The notes under the pieces are model-generated. The model worked only from the letters and a program-made list of their open reading frames with translations, made no database searches and was not told the origin of the DNA. Shown piece by piece: positions 20,505 through 30,452 of a DNA stretch of 34,329 nucleotides; position 1 is the stretch's first letter; each line of letters opens with the position of its first letter. The position numbers and the translations under genes are program-made. Origin of the DNA: Limnobaculum eriocheiris (lineage in GTDB: Bacteria > Pseudomonadota > Gammaproteobacteria > Enterobacterales > Enterobacteriaceae); the NCBI RefSeq assembly GCF_021010575.1, contig NZ_JAJNAG010000036.1:1-34329 (forward strand). Direction: 5' to 3'.

Positions 20505-21932
20505 TTATTTGGTTTCAGCTATTATATCGCCATTATCAGGCAATAGCGCAGCGGTAGTACCCCGATTAGCCCCCAGTGTTGGTACCGGACGACGGAACCC
20601 GCGGGTAATATAAACCAGATACAGCAGGCCCAGCCCACCCCAAATCAAACCAAGGCGCAATGAGTCTTCTTCCAGATTCAGCCACAGAATCACAATCATA
20701 ATTGCACCAATCAGCGGAAGGATCAGGAAGCTGAAAATATCCTTAGCGCTTTGATTACGCTTCTGGCGCACAAAGAAGAACCAGATAACCGAAATATTCA
20801 CAAAGCTGAAAGCAACCAGCGCACCAAAGTTAATCAGTGAAATGGCACTCTCCAAATCAAGGAATAGTGCAGCCAAAGCCACTACGCCAACCAGTAAGAT
20901 ATTGGTTACCGGCGTTTTCCATTTTGGATGTACATAGCCAAACACTTTTTCCGGCAGCACATTATCACGGCCCATAACATACAGCAGGCGGGCAATACTG
21001 GCATGAGAAGCCAGGCCCGAAGCCAATGCACCCACAACCGTACAGCACAGCAAAATGAACTGGAACATCTTACCGCCAACATACAGTGCAATTTCTGGCG
21101 TCGCATTATCCGGATCGTTCAAAATAGTTAAATCCGGGAAATAGAGCTGAATAAAGAACGACACCGTAACGAAAATAATGCCGCCATACAGTGCCGTCAG
21201 GAAGATCGCTTTAGGGATCACACGTTTAGGATCCGGCGTCTCTTCTGATAATGTACTCACCGCATCAAAGCCAAGGAACGAGAAACAAAGTACCGTCGCT
21301 CCGGCAATAATCGGCACCATTTTCGCTTCGCTGGAGAAGAAGGGTCTGGTGATATCAACCTGAGCTCTGCCTGCATCACCCAGATGCAAACCTTCCCAAA
21401 CCAGATAGACAAACGCCACCAGAATAGCAATCTGGAAAAACACCAGAATCATATTCAGGTTTGCCACCCAGTTAACGCTACGCAGGTTGATTACCGTCAT
21501 AATGAAAACAAAACCGACAACCCATATCCATGAGGCAACTTCAGGGAACAGCGCTGACAAATAGATTTTTGCCAGCAGTGTGTTAATCATTGGCAGGAAC
21601 ATATAGTCCATCAATGATAACCAACCCACCATAAAGCCCACATGTGGATTTATCGCTTTTTGCGAATAAGTATATGCCGAGCCCGCTTCCGGAAACTGGC
21701 GTACTAACTTGCCATAGCTGATGGCAGTAAACAGTACGGCAACTAATGCCAGAATATAAGCGCTTGGGACATGGCCTTCTGTCTTACCGGAAACGATCAC
21801 AAACGAGTCGAATACGGTCATTGGCGTCAGATACGCCAAACCGATAACGACGATTTGCCACAGTTTTAGTGAACGTTTTAGTTGAACGCGGTTAGCGACA
21901 GGTATAGAGGTTGCAGAAAGACTAATAGACAT
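20505..21932 (-). CDS. plaP: Putrescine importer, APC superfamily (PlaP/PuuP type)
   Basis: A 475-residue amino acid/polyamine permease with about 12 membrane segments. It resembles both E. coli putrescine importers: [80 protein letters not shown] and [12 protein letters not shown]. The C-terminus ([25 protein letters not shown]) and proximity to sbcB favour PlaP over PuuP. The start is ATG 21932 with GGGGGA 8 nt upstream; the longer in-frame start at 21977 lies before this ribosome binding site. It probably exchanges or imports putrescine by proton symport. The 5' region is unusual: an upstream ORF overlaps its start (see next entry). Confidence 0.85.
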   Translation of the reverse strand: MSISLSATSIPVANRVQLKRSLKLWQIVVIGLAYLTPMTVFDSFVIVSGKTEGHVPSAYILALVAVLFTAISYGKLVRQFPEAGSAYTYSQKAINPHVGFMVGWLSLMDYMFLPMINTLLAKIYLSALFPEVASWIWVVGFVFIMTVINLRSVNWVANLNMILVFFQIAILVAFVYLVWEGLHLGDAGRAQVDITRPFFSSEAKMVPIIAGATVLCFSFLGFDAVSTLSEETPDPKRVIPKAIFLTALYGGIIFVTVSFFIQLYFPDLTILNDPDNATPEIALYVGGKMFQFILLCCTVVGALASGLASHASIARLLYVMGRDNVLPEKVFGYVHPKWKTPVTNILLVGVVALAALFLDLESAISLINFGALVAFSFVNISVIWFFFVRQKRNQSAKDIFSFLILPLIGAIMIVILWLNLEEDSLRLGLIWGGLGLLYLVYITRGFRRPVPTLGANRGTTAALLPDNGDIIAETK

Positions 21933-22134
21933 AGCCGTATTCCCCCATGCTCTCAACTTTTTTACTCGATAACACACAAAGCAGAGAGGCCGCAGGGGAA
22001 TAACATAACGAGCGGCTAAGATTTAAGGGGGTATAACATCGATGAGTAAGACGTTGAATTTGCCGTGCGCCATAGTCGCTGCGGCGGTATTGATCACCGA
22101 CGCAGAGAGGTGGTTTAAGAAGGGAATTTTTCAT
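21922..22134 (-). CDS. Putative leader ORF overlapping the start of plaP
   Basis: A 70-codon ORF starting at ATG 22134 with a near-ideal ribosome binding site, AAGGA, 6 nt upstream. Its end overlaps the plaP start by 11 nt in another frame, and it contains the plaP ribosome binding site. The peptide begins [20 protein letters not shown] and is rich in Arg and Cys ([17 protein letters not shown]), with no family I recognise. Coupled translation or nascent-peptide control of plaP is possible: the polyamine gene speF is known to be governed by the ornithine-sensing leader peptide SpeFL, but similarity to SpeFL is too weak to claim homology. It could also be a chance ORF in a long 5' UTR. Confidence 0.35.
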   Translation of the reverse strand: MKNSLLKPPLCVGDQYRRSDYGARQIQRLTHRCYTPLNLSRSLCYSPAASLLCVLSSKKVESMGEYGYVY

Positions 22135-22257
22135 TTTTATTCCTTATTCAATAAGTTACCAAAATTAAGCGGTATAAGTGAATATTTATTAACCTCAGAA
22201 TAAGCCCTATAAATCTAATATCTTCAAGATTTATAACCATTTTTCTCTGGTCGATGC

Positions 22258-22292
22258 AAAAAAATAACCGACGTCATTTTACGTCGGTTATT
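22258..22292 (-). terminator. Orphan minus-strand terminator upstream of plaP
   Basis: A perfect 12-bp stem, AATAACCGACGT (22263-22274) with ACGTCGGTTATT (22281-22292), 6-nt loop. On the minus strand it is followed by a run of T (A-run at 22258-22264 on the plus strand). No minus-strand gene lies upstream before the divergent yohJ, so it must end either a small RNA or a plaP leader transcript. Confidence 0.75.
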
Positions 22293-22300
22293 CACTATTG

Positions 22301-22334
22301 GGTGCATTTTGCACCACAACAATCCCCTTGCCAA
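22301..22334 (-). promoter_or_regulatory. Small hairpin and sigma-54-like element before the orphan terminator
   Basis: GGTGCATTTTGCACC (22301-22315) forms a 6-bp hairpin. Just upstream on the minus strand, TTGGCAAGGGGATTGT (22334-22319) resembles a sigma-54 promoter (TGGCAC-N5-TTGC) except for A at the sixth position and T instead of C at the essential -12 GC. Weak evidence; listed because it would explain the terminator downstream. Confidence 0.25.
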
Positions 22335-22518
22335 GAGTGCAAAATAAATATTTTTCACCCTCGAAAAAAACCATAAAAAACCACTTAATAAACAATGAAT
22401 AGCATGAATTAATTCAATGAAAAATTGCCGGTTATTTTTTGTTTTATACTGATAACAGAAATGATCAATTTGATGATTTACAGAAATGATTTGAAACGAT
22501 CTTTCATTACATTTATTG

Positions 22519-22557
22519 TGTGATCTATAGCACATTAATAAAATTTAATTGTATGAT
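22519..22557 (+). promoter_or_regulatory. CRP-like site and promoter of yohJK
   Basis: TGTGA-TCTATA-GCACA (22519-22534) matches the CRP consensus TGTGA-N6-TCACA with one mismatch. A -10-like TATGAT (22552-22557) follows, which puts the CRP site near -40, the class II activator position. This suggests catabolite (cAMP-CRP) activation of yohJK. Confidence 0.65.
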
Positions 22558-22587
22558 AAATGCAATTCTGATGCAGAGGGACTTTTT

Positions 22588-22983
22588 ATGCTGCCGTTCC
22601 TGAGACTCTGCTGGCAATACCTCCGAGCCTTTGTTCTGATTTATCTTTGTCTGTTAGCGGGCAACGCCATTACTACCCTGCTTCCCCTGAAAATTCCGGG
22701 CAGCATTATTGGTATGTTGTTACTTTTTACCCTGCTTTCCACCCAAATATTACCATCCAACTGGGTAAAACCGGGCTGTTACCTGTTTATTCGCCATATG
22801 GCCTTGTTGTTTGTCCCTATCACTGTTGGGGTAATAAAGTACTATCCTCAACTTGTCAGCCAGTTTGGCCCTTTAGCGATCTCCTGTCTGATCAGCAGCC
22901 TGATCACCATGTTGGTGGTCGGCTACTCCTCACACTATATGCACGGCATCAGACGAATGAAGTCTGATAAGGAATCATCATAA
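22588..22983 (+). CDS. yohJ: LrgA/CidA family protein YohJ
   Basis: A 131-residue membrane protein (E. coli YohJ 132 aa) of the LrgA/CidA holin-like family, with four hydrophobic segments. Recognisable: [33 protein letters not shown] and [16 protein letters not shown]. It works with YohK. In various bacteria LrgAB-type pairs affect murein hydrolase activity or export/import of small organic acids such as pyruvate; the role here is unproven. The start is ATG 22588 with AGAGGG upstream. Its TAA overlaps the yohK ATG by one base. Confidence 0.94.
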   Translation: MLPFLRLCWQYLRAFVLIYLCLLAGNAITTLLPLKIPGSIIGMLLLFTLLSTQILPSNWVKPGCYLFIRHMALLFVPITVGVIKYYPQLVSQFGPLAISCLISSLITMLVVGYSSHYMHGIRRMKSDKESS

Positions 22984-23666
22984 TGTGGTGGGCTATTCCC
23001 CTGACGCTGGTAGCATTTTATGGTGCCCGCCAACTGGCGATTAAGTTAAAACTGCCGTTGCTTAATCCGCTGTTGATTTCGCTGTTCATTATTATTCCTG
23101 TTTTATTACTGACCCATACCAGCTATGACAGCTACTTTGCAGGTAGCTCACTGCTTAACGATCTGTTACAGCCCGCCGTAGTGGCTTTGGCCTTTCCGCT
23201 GTATGAGCAATTGCATCAGATCCGTGCACGCTGGAAATCAATTATTGCTATCTGCCTGATTGGCAGCCTGGTTGCCATGATTACCGGCACCGCAGCCGCC
23301 TTATTGCTTGGCGCCTCTCCGGAAATTGCCGCTTCGATATTACCTAAGTCGGTCACTACGCCAATCGCGATGGCAACCGCCGAATCTATTCACGGTATTC
23401 CAGCTATCAGCGCTATTTGCGTGATGTTTGTGGGAATATTCGGTGCGGTATTTGGCCATCCAATACTCAATATGCTAAAGATAAAAACGCCATCTGCCAG
23501 AGGGTTAGCCATAGGTTCAACCGCTCACGCCCTCGGTACGGCACGTTGTGCAGAAGAGGATTATCAGGAAGGTGCCTATAGTTCTTTAGCGCTGGTAATC
23601 TGCGGTATTATTACTTCACTGGCCGCACCTTTTGTTTTCCCTGTGCTAGTAAAACTGTTTGGTTAA
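22983..23666 (+). CDS. yohK: LrgB/CidB family protein YohK
   Basis: A 227-residue polytopic membrane protein (E. coli YohK 231 aa), the LrgB/CidB partner of YohJ. Conserved stretch: LPKSVTTPIAMATAESIHGI with following GIFGAVFGHPIL and the GSTAHALGTARCAEEDYQEG block typical of LrgB. Translationally coupled to yohJ. No clear terminator follows; in E. coli cdd comes next, here maeA does. Confidence 0.94.
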   Translation: MWWAIPLTLVAFYGARQLAIKLKLPLLNPLLISLFIIIPVLLLTHTSYDSYFAGSSLLNDLLQPAVVALAFPLYEQLHQIRARWKSIIAICLIGSLVAMITGTAAALLLGASPEIAASILPKSVTTPIAMATAESIHGIPAISAICVMFVGIFGAVFGHPILNMLKIKTPSARGLAIGSTAHALGTARCAEEDYQEGAYSSLALVICGIITSLAAPFVFPVLVKLFG

Positions 23667-24056
23667 TAAATAAAGTAGATTCGGGGCGATAGTCAGAGAT
23701 GATTTTTTCTTACTGTTCCCCCCGTATTTCCTTTTTGCAGCTAACTATTTCCTTCGTCAAATGTTTTCCTAAATGACTAAAAACAATAGAAACAGCGGGA
23801 GTTGCTATTTTCCTCTTTTATTTACATTTTTTCACAGCTTAGGCCGAACAAACGGAAATTTTTCAGGTAGACTAGCGTCTTAAGACTCGCAATCGCCAGC
23901 TTATGACTAATGTCGTTTAGATCTCAAAACTCAACAAAATATCCATATACCAGTAACATTGATTGTACATTTGTGTTGAGTTTCCTAAAATCGGCGGACG
24001 ATTACGGGTCGCAGTTGCCCGACTATCCTTTTACCTGATCTAAAAGAGCCAATTTC
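23667..24056. other. yohK–maeA intergenic region with spaced inverted repeat
   Basis: 390 nt without a gene. It contains AAACTCAACA (23927-23936) and TGTTGAGTTT (23974-23983), perfect 10-bp inverted arms 37 nt apart and about 75 nt before maeA. This could be a long-loop hairpin in the leader or a pair of operator half-sites. No confident promoter hexamers. Confidence 0.4.
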
Positions 24057-25754
24057 ATGGAACTGGAACACGAAAGTAAACGTCCGTTGTATATCCCCTA
24101 TGCTGGTCCTGCCCTGCTTGAAACCCCACTGCTGAATAAAGGTAGCGCTTTCACTGAGGAAGAACGCAGTAACTTTAACCTCCACGGCCTGTTGCCTGAA
24201 GCAATTGAAACCATTGAAGAGCAAGCTGAACGCGCCTATAAGCAATTTTTAGGGTTCAAAACGGATATTGATAAGCATATCTACTTACGTAATATTCAGG
24301 ATACTAACGAAACCCTGTTCTATCGCCTGATTGAAAATCACATGAGCGAAATGATGCCGGTGATTTATACCCCAACCGTAGGGGAAGCTTGCGAACACTT
24401 TTCTGATATCTACCGTCGCCATCGTGGCCTGTTCATCTCCTATCCGAATAAAGACAATATTGATGACATGCTGCAAAACGCCACTAAACAGAACGTTAAG
24501 GTTATTGTGGTAACCGATGGCGAACGTATTCTTGGTCTTGGCGATCAGGGCATCGGCGGTATGGGTATTCCTATTGGTAAACTTTCCCTTTACTGTGCCT
24601 GTGGCGGTATCAGCCCGGCCTATACCCTTCCGGTTGTTTTAGATGTGGGAACCAATAATCAACAGTGTCTGAACGATCCACTGTATATGGGCTGGCGTCA
24701 TCCACGTATTACCGGTGATGAATATTTTGAATTTGTTGATGCCTTTATCTGTGCGGTAAAACGCCGTTGGCCTAACGTTCTGCTTCAGTTTGAAGACTTT
24801 GCACAGCAAACCGCAACACCGCTGCTTAACCGCTATCGTAATGAGCTTTGCTGTTTTAATGATGATATTCAGGGCACCGCTGCCGTTACGCTGGGTAGTT
24901 TAATTGCCGCCAGCCGTGCTGCCGGAAGTCAGATGAAAGAGCAGACGGTGGTATTCCTGGGTGCCGGTTCTGCCGGTTGTGGTATCGCTGAACAGATCAT
25001 CGCCCAAATGATTGCCGAAGGCTTAAGCGAAGGCGAAGCCAGAGAGCGGGTGTTTATGGTTGACCGCTTTGGTTTATTAACTGACAAAATGCCAAACCTG
25101 CTGGAGTTCCAGTCTAAGCTGGTACAAAAACATGAATTACTCAACCACTGGCATACTGAAAATGAAGCGATTTCACTGCTGGAAGTGGTACGTAACGCAA
25201 AACCAACAGTAATGATTGGCGTGTCGGGTCAGGCGGGTCTGTTCACCGAAGAGATCATTCGTGAAATGCACAAACACTGTGCCCGACCGATTGTACTGCC
25301 ACTGTCTAACCCAACCTCACGGGTTGAGGGTCGCCCTGAAGATATTATCAACTGGACCGACGGTGCAGCATTAGTTGCTACCGGTAGCCCTTTCTCTCCG
25401 GTAATATATAAAGAGAAAGTGTACCCAATTGCCCAGTGTAATAACTCTTATATCTTCCCGGGAATCGGTCTTGGTGTATTGGCAGCTAAAGCCAGTCGGG
25501 TTACCGACGGTATGCTGATGGCAGCCAGTCGGGCACTGGCGGACTGTTCGCCATTGGCTAAACATGGCGAAGGTGCTCTGTTACCTGAAGTGGATGATAT
25601 TCAGCAGGTTTCTCGCTATATCGCACTGAAAGTCGCTAAAATGGCACAACTGGAATCCGTTGCGGTTGTGACTTCTGATGAAGCTTTGCTGCGAGAAATC
25701 GATAATAACTTCTGGGATCCACAGTATCGCCGGTATAAAAGAACTTCATTCTAA
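24057..25754 (+). CDS. maeA: NAD-dependent malic enzyme
   Basis: A 565-residue malic enzyme, the same length as E. coli MaeA (SfcA). It decarboxylates malate oxidatively to pyruvate with NAD. The signature region [20 protein letters not shown] contains the catalytic segment with Lys175; Tyr104 is in VIYTPTVGE; metal ligands are in LLQFEDFA and [10 protein letters not shown]; the dinucleotide motif is [13 protein letters not shown]. Its neighbours yohJK (possible pyruvate/organic acid transport) and sanA are notable: maeA occupies the place of cdd in E. coli. Monocistronic with its own terminator. Confidence 0.96.
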   Translation: MELEHESKRPLYIPYAGPALLETPLLNKGSAFTEEERSNFNLHGLLPEAIETIEEQAERAYKQFLGFKTDIDKHIYLRNIQDTNETLFYRLIENHMSEMMPVIYTPTVGEACEHFSDIYRRHRGLFISYPNKDNIDDMLQNATKQNVKVIVVTDGERILGLGDQGIGGMGIPIGKLSLYCACGGISPAYTLPVVLDVGTNNQQCLNDPLYMGWRHPRITGDEYFEFVDAFICAVKRRWPNVLLQFEDFAQQTATPLLNRYRNELCCFNDDIQGTAAVTLGSLIAASRAAGSQMKEQTVVFLGAGSAGCGIAEQIIAQMIAEGLSEGEARERVFMVDRFGLLTDKMPNLLEFQSKLVQKHELLNHWHTENEAISLLEVVRNAKPTVMIGVSGQAGLFTEEIIREMHKHCARPIVLPLSNPTSRVEGRPEDIINWTDGAALVATGSPFSPVIYKEKVYPIAQCNNSYIFPGIGLGVLAAKASRVTDGMLMAASRALADCSPLAKHGEGALLPEVDDIQQVSRYIALKVAKMAQLESVAVVTSDEALLREIDNNFWDPQYRRYKRTSF

Positions 25755-25768
25755 GTTTATTATTGTTT

Positions 25769-25801
25769 AATAACGGCTCTGGCTCAGGGCCGTTATTTAT
25801 T
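25769..25801 (+). terminator. maeA terminator
   Basis: AATAACGGC (25769-25777) pairs with GCCGTTATT (25789-25797), 11-nt loop, then TATT. It lies 15 nt after maeA. Confidence 0.85.
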
Positions 25802-25863
25802 GGAATATTACCAGACCTGAATAAATAAGTTGTTGAGAATATCCCAACCGTAAAATCTGAAGG

Positions 25864-25927
25864 GCTTAAGCATTGTGTCTGACCGGAAAACCGTCTGTAC
25901 TGAGCTTCGGTTGCATCAGACTTAAGC
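25864..25927. other. Compact structured element between maeA and sanA
   Basis: A nested set of inverted repeats: GCTTAAG (25864-25870) with CTTAAGC (25921-25927); TCTGA (25878-25882) with TCAGA (25916-25920); AACCG (25889-25893) with CGGTT (25908-25912). The 64-nt fold would be a bulged hairpin. It sits in a 425-nt gap (25755-26179) with no credible gene. It may be a small RNA, a leader structure or a repeat; no T-run follows. Confidence 0.3.
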
Positions 25928-26140
25928 TGCTATGCCCCCCGAAGAACAGGTACTAGCCTGTCAATCACCCCCTCTGATTAAGTTTTTAGTTATTCCAACG
26001 GGAACGTGGGACTTTTTATCAATCCCAAACGACGCTAAAAGTGTGCTCTTTTTCTCATCATTACAAATAATTTATTCATTACTTAGTAATTTTTTAGTTT
26101 GGACTATCTTGTTTTCGGTCTTGCCGTAAAGTAGCCTTGA

Positions 26141-26935
<795 letters not shown>

Positions 26936-27040
26936 TCCGGATAAATGATGTTTCAGACGGGCAGCATACGGATTTAAGCAAGTGGTGTTTATGGTCGAAA
27001 TAGAGTCCGAACGTTCATATCAGAAATGCTTTTCAATTCA

Positions 27041-28231
27041 TCACTCAATAGCGACTAACCCCGTTAATCGCCGCCATAACCACTCTACCGCCCCCTGTTT
27101 GAAGTACTCCAGCCACAGCAGTGAAAACAGAATATTTACGCACCAAATTATTGGTACCATTGTCAACAGTTCCAACCGGTCAAAATGACGATACCAGCCA
27201 TAATGATAAAACAGCGTGGTGCAAATCAACGTTTGTAGCAGATAATTACTCAACGTCATTCGCCCTACTCGCGACAGAACAGCGTTAACTTTTGACCAGC
27301 GAATAGATTGACCATAGCCATACCATAACGCCAGATAGGCAATTCCCTGTAGCATAGCGGCAAGTTCTTTAGGAACCTGAAGGTAGTATCCGGCAATAAT
27401 AAAGTCCCAGTCTGTCCACCACTGCATTAACATCGCCGGAATATGGATCAACAGCGATAATGCTAACAGCATCCATCCCTGACGGCGATAGTCGGCTAAT
27501 GGGGCTTTACCCAATAGCCAGCCGTTGTGAAGCAGCGCAGCACCAATAAGCATCAACCCAGCCAGCTCCCAACCATACTGAAGAACCACCGAAAACTGGA
27601 TCATTGTCGTCATTTTCAAACGTTCCGCATGGGCCAGTTCACCACCCGCCAGCTTCCACGCTGTCTCATAGGCCAGAGAAGCGGGTGACGGTGTCCAGTC
27701 TTCACTGAATCCGCTGCCCGGCAGAGAACCCAGCCATAGCATTATTGCCAACCCGATAATATACAGCAGAATACCGGTGCGCATCAGGCTACGGGATGTG
27801 GAGGTAGTGCGAATAATAACCATGCTGCCAATACCCACAAGACCATAGGTCAGCAGAATATCGCCATCCCACAGATAGACGCTATGACAAAACCCAAGCA
27901 GAGCCAACCAGAACAGACGTGATACATTCCACCCTGTACTGCGTTTACTCAACAACTGCAAGCCTGCGCCAAACAGCATGGCGAACATTGCCAGAAAAGT
28001 GCCCTGCACAAAAGTACTGAGCAGCGACCAAACCAGACCGTCGCTGAAAGACGGCATACCTATATAGGCCGGATTCATATAGGCAGATTTAGGTAAACCA
28101 AATCCACCAATATTCATCACCAGAATACCTAACAGTGCCAGGCCGCGAGCGCTGTCCAGCGATTCAAAACGGCGAGAAGGCTCTGATGCCTTCCCGTTAT
28201 TTTGTACTGACAAATTGTCATCAGGCTGCAT
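27041..28231 (-). CDS. yeiB: DUF418 membrane protein YeiB
   Basis: A 396-residue multi-spanning protein (E. coli YeiB 385 aa; DUF418, related to membrane acyltransferase-like folds). It has LDSARGLALLGILVMNI, FAMLFGAGLQLL, LWDGDILLTYGLVG, the conserved MTLSNYLLQTLICTTLFYH and the C-terminal FKQGAVEWLWR motif. About ten hydrophobic segments. The N-terminus is some 20 residues longer and polar. It is downstream of folE by 14 nt in one operon, the same pairing as E. coli. Function unknown. Confidence 0.94.
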   Translation of the reverse strand: MQPDDNLSVQNNGKASEPSRRFESLDSARGLALLGILVMNIGGFGLPKSAYMNPAYIGMPSFSDGLVWSLLSTFVQGTFLAMFAMLFGAGLQLLSKRSTGWNVSRLFWLALLGFCHSVYLWDGDILLTYGLVGIGSMVIIRTTSTSRSLMRTGILLYIIGLAIMLWLGSLPGSGFSEDWTPSPASLAYETAWKLAGGELAHAERLKMTTMIQFSVVLQYGWELAGLMLIGAALLHNGWLLGKAPLADYRRQGWMLLALSLLIHIPAMLMQWWTDWDFIIAGYYLQVPKELAAMLQGIAYLALWYGYGQSIRWSKVNAVLSRVGRMTLSNYLLQTLICTTLFYHYGWYRHFDRLELLTMVPIIWCVNILFSLLWLEYFKQGAVEWLWRRLTGLVAIE

Positions 28232-28245
28232 AGGAAAATGCAGAA

Positions 28246-28917
28246 TCAGATATGATGTGGAGAGTGACGTACTGCCCGGAGAAATTCCTGGCGGGTACTC
28301 GGATTGCTTTTAAAGATGCCGCCAATAGATGTGGTACTGGTAGAACTGGTGGCATCACACACACCGCGAGATTTCACACAGTAGTGGATGGCATCAATAG
28401 ATACTGCAACGTTGGTGGTTCCCAGCAGGGTTTGTAGCGCCAGCAAAATTTGCTGTGTTAAACGCTCCTGCACCTGTGGACGTTGAGAGAAAAACTGAAC
28501 GATACGGTTAATTTTTGACAGACCAATCACATAATCTTTGGGGATGTAAGCCACCGTCGCTTTACCATCAATAGTCACAAAATGGTGTTCACAGGTGCTG
28601 GTCAGGGTGATATCCCGCACGGTTACCATTTCATCTACTTTCATTTTGTTTTCAATCAGGGTGATTTTCGGGAAGTTTGCATAATCCAGACCGGAGAAAA
28701 TCTCATCCACATACATTTTAGCAATACGCTTTGGCGTTTCTGCCAGGCTGTCATCGGATAGATCCAAATTGAGCAACTGCATAATCGAAGTCATATGTTC
28801 TTCAATTTTCTGTTTGCGCGTACTGGCATCCACAGGTTGACCACGTAACGGGGTCTCCAGCCCTCTGGCTTCTAATGCTGCATGAACTAACATCGCTTCT
28901 TTACTCAGGGATGACAT
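28246..28917 (-). CDS. folE: GTP cyclohydrolase I
   Basis: A 223-residue FolE (E. coli 222 aa), forming 7,8-dihydroneopterin triphosphate from GTP, the entry to folate and queuosine-type pathways. Zinc ligands C109, H112 and C180 are in [13 protein letters not shown] and IHYCVKSRG; the region [19 protein letters not shown] is nearly invariant. The start MSSLSKEA (28917) agrees with E. coli and has GGAGAGAG upstream; a longer in-frame start at 28959 is unsupported. First gene of folE–yeiB. Confidence 0.97.
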   Translation of the reverse strand: MSSLSKEAMLVHAALEARGLETPLRGQPVDASTRKQKIEEHMTSIMQLLNLDLSDDSLAETPKRIAKMYVDEIFSGLDYANFPKITLIENKMKVDEMVTVRDITLTSTCEHHFVTIDGKATVAYIPKDYVIGLSKINRIVQFFSQRPQVQERLTQQILLALQTLLGTTNVAVSIDAIHYCVKSRGVCDATSSTSTTSIGGIFKSNPSTRQEFLRAVRHSPHHI

Positions 28918-29070
28918 CGTCTCTCTCCAAACTATGGCAATATCTTTGATAAGGATCACACCTTAAGCCTGACACTGTAATTTAGCCGACGCGGTTTATC
29001 CAGTATTCTGTAGAAATAATGTTAAATAAGCAGAGGCCTTAAACTGAACCTTATCCTGAATCTTGATTAT

Positions 29071-29128
29071 ACCGGCCGGTCGACGGGATATTTTCCAACT
29101 AAACCCCCATCTCAACAAATTGTGAGAT
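29071..29128. promoter_or_regulatory. Two palindromes in the folE–moeA divergent region
   Basis: A perfect 10-bp palindrome ACCGGCCGGT (29071-29080) and an inverted repeat ATCTCA-N8-TGAGAT (29109-29128) lie between divergent folE and moeA. Each could be a dimeric repressor site. A short hairpin AAACC/GGTTT also sits about 15-30 nt before the moeA start. Confidence 0.35.
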
Positions 29129-29207
29129 AGTGGCTGTTCGGGCATAATAAGCCAATATTTTCTATATCCTCACCCCAAACCTTATGGGTTTGTAACGGAG
29201 CCGTCAG

Positions 29208-30449
29208 ATGGACTGTTGTTCAACATCTTCTTCACTTCTTACGCTGAGTCAGGCTTTAGATAAATTACTTTCTCAGGTTGAACCGGTTGGTCAAACCGAG
29301 CTTATTAGTTTAACTCAGGCTGCCAATCGCATTACCGCACAAGCTATCACCTCTCCGCTGAATGTACCGCCATTTGATAATTCTGCGATGGACGGTTATG
29401 CAGTACGCCGCAACGAAGTCACCGAATCCGCCGTATTGCCGGTTGCAGGTAAAGCCTTTGCCGGCCAGCCATTTCATGGTGAATGGCCTGCGGCCAGCTG
29501 TATCCGAATTATGACCGGTGCCCCAATTCCGGCAGGCACTGATGCCGTGATCATGCAGGAGCAGGCTGAAATACAGGAAAATGGCGTAAGTTTTACCGCG
29601 ATGCCTAAAGCCGGTCAGAACGTTCGTTTAGCCGGTGAAGATATTCGTCAGGGTGCAGAGGTACTACCCGCTGGTTCAAAACTGGGCGTGGCTCAACTTC
29701 CCCTATTGGCTTCGCTGGGAGTAGCTCAGGTTACCGTACACCGCCGCCTCAAAGTGGCGCTATTCTCAACCGGCGATGAACTGCAAACCATTGGTCAACC
29801 GCTACAGGAAGGCCAAATTTATGATACCAACCGCTTTGCCGTGCGTTTAATGCTGGAAAAACTGGATTGTGAGGTTATCGATCTGGGTATTATCCGCGAT
29901 AATGAGGCAGCGATTCGCGACGCTTTTGCCAAAGCCGATGTGCAGGCAGATGTTGTTATTACCAGCGGCGGTGTTTCCGTAGGTGAAGCGGACTACACCA
30001 AACAGATTCTGGATGAAATGGGAAAAATCAGTTTCTGGAAGCTGGCGATTAAACCGGGTAAGCCTTTTGCTTTTGGTCAGTTAAGTCACGCCCTGTTTTG
30101 CGGCCTGCCGGGAAATCCGGTTTCCGCAGCGCTGACTTTCTATCAATTAGTCCAGCCGTTATTAATGAAACTGAGTGGTTACAGCCAGTGGCAAAAACCG
30201 CGTCAGATAAGTGTGAAAACTACAACTGCCCTGAAAAAAACGCCGGGCAGAATGGATTTTCAGCGCGGTATTTTATCCAGCAATGCTCAGGGTGAACTGG
30301 AAGTGAAAACCACTGGCCATCAGGGTTCTCATGTGTTTAGCTCATTCAGTCAGGGAAACTGTTTTATTGTGTTGGAACAGGAGCGCGGCCCGGTGGCGGC
30401 TGGCGAATGGGTAACCGTTGAACCATTTAATTCGCTGTTGGAGAGTTAA
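29208..30449 (+). CDS. moeA: Molybdopterin molybdenumtransferase MoeA
   Basis: A 413-residue MoeA (E. coli 411 aa) that inserts molybdate into adenylylated molybdopterin. Motifs: [13 protein letters not shown] (catalytic Asp), [53 protein letters not shown] and [11 protein letters not shown]. The N-terminus carries a short CC-containing extension (MDCCSTSSS). Two-gene operon with moeB (3-nt gap), as in E. coli, although the neighbours differ from E. coli. Confidence 0.97.
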   Translation: MDCCSTSSSLLTLSQALDKLLSQVEPVGQTELISLTQAANRITAQAITSPLNVPPFDNSAMDGYAVRRNEVTESAVLPVAGKAFAGQPFHGEWPAASCIRIMTGAPIPAGTDAVIMQEQAEIQENGVSFTAMPKAGQNVRLAGEDIRQGAEVLPAGSKLGVAQLPLLASLGVAQVTVHRRLKVALFSTGDELQTIGQPLQEGQIYDTNRFAVRLMLEKLDCEVIDLGIIRDNEAAIRDAFAKADVQADVVITSGGVSVGEADYTKQILDEMGKISFWKLAIKPGKPFAFGQLSHALFCGLPGNPVSAALTFYQLVQPLLMKLSGYSQWQKPRQISVKTTTALKKTPGRMDFQRGILSSNAQGELEVKTTGHQGSHVFSSFSQGNCFIVLEQERGPVAAGEWVTVEPFNSLLES

Positions 30450-30452
30450 ACC

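Noticed and set aside
25932-26129. 65-codon open frame between maeA and sanA
   Set aside because: No ribosome binding site, low-complexity hydrophobic reading in AT-rich DNA, no family recognised.
29130-29207. Molybdenum-cofactor riboswitch upstream of moeA
   Set aside because: Only a short AAACC/GGTTT hairpin is visible; the conserved multi-stem Moco aptamer cannot be recognised.
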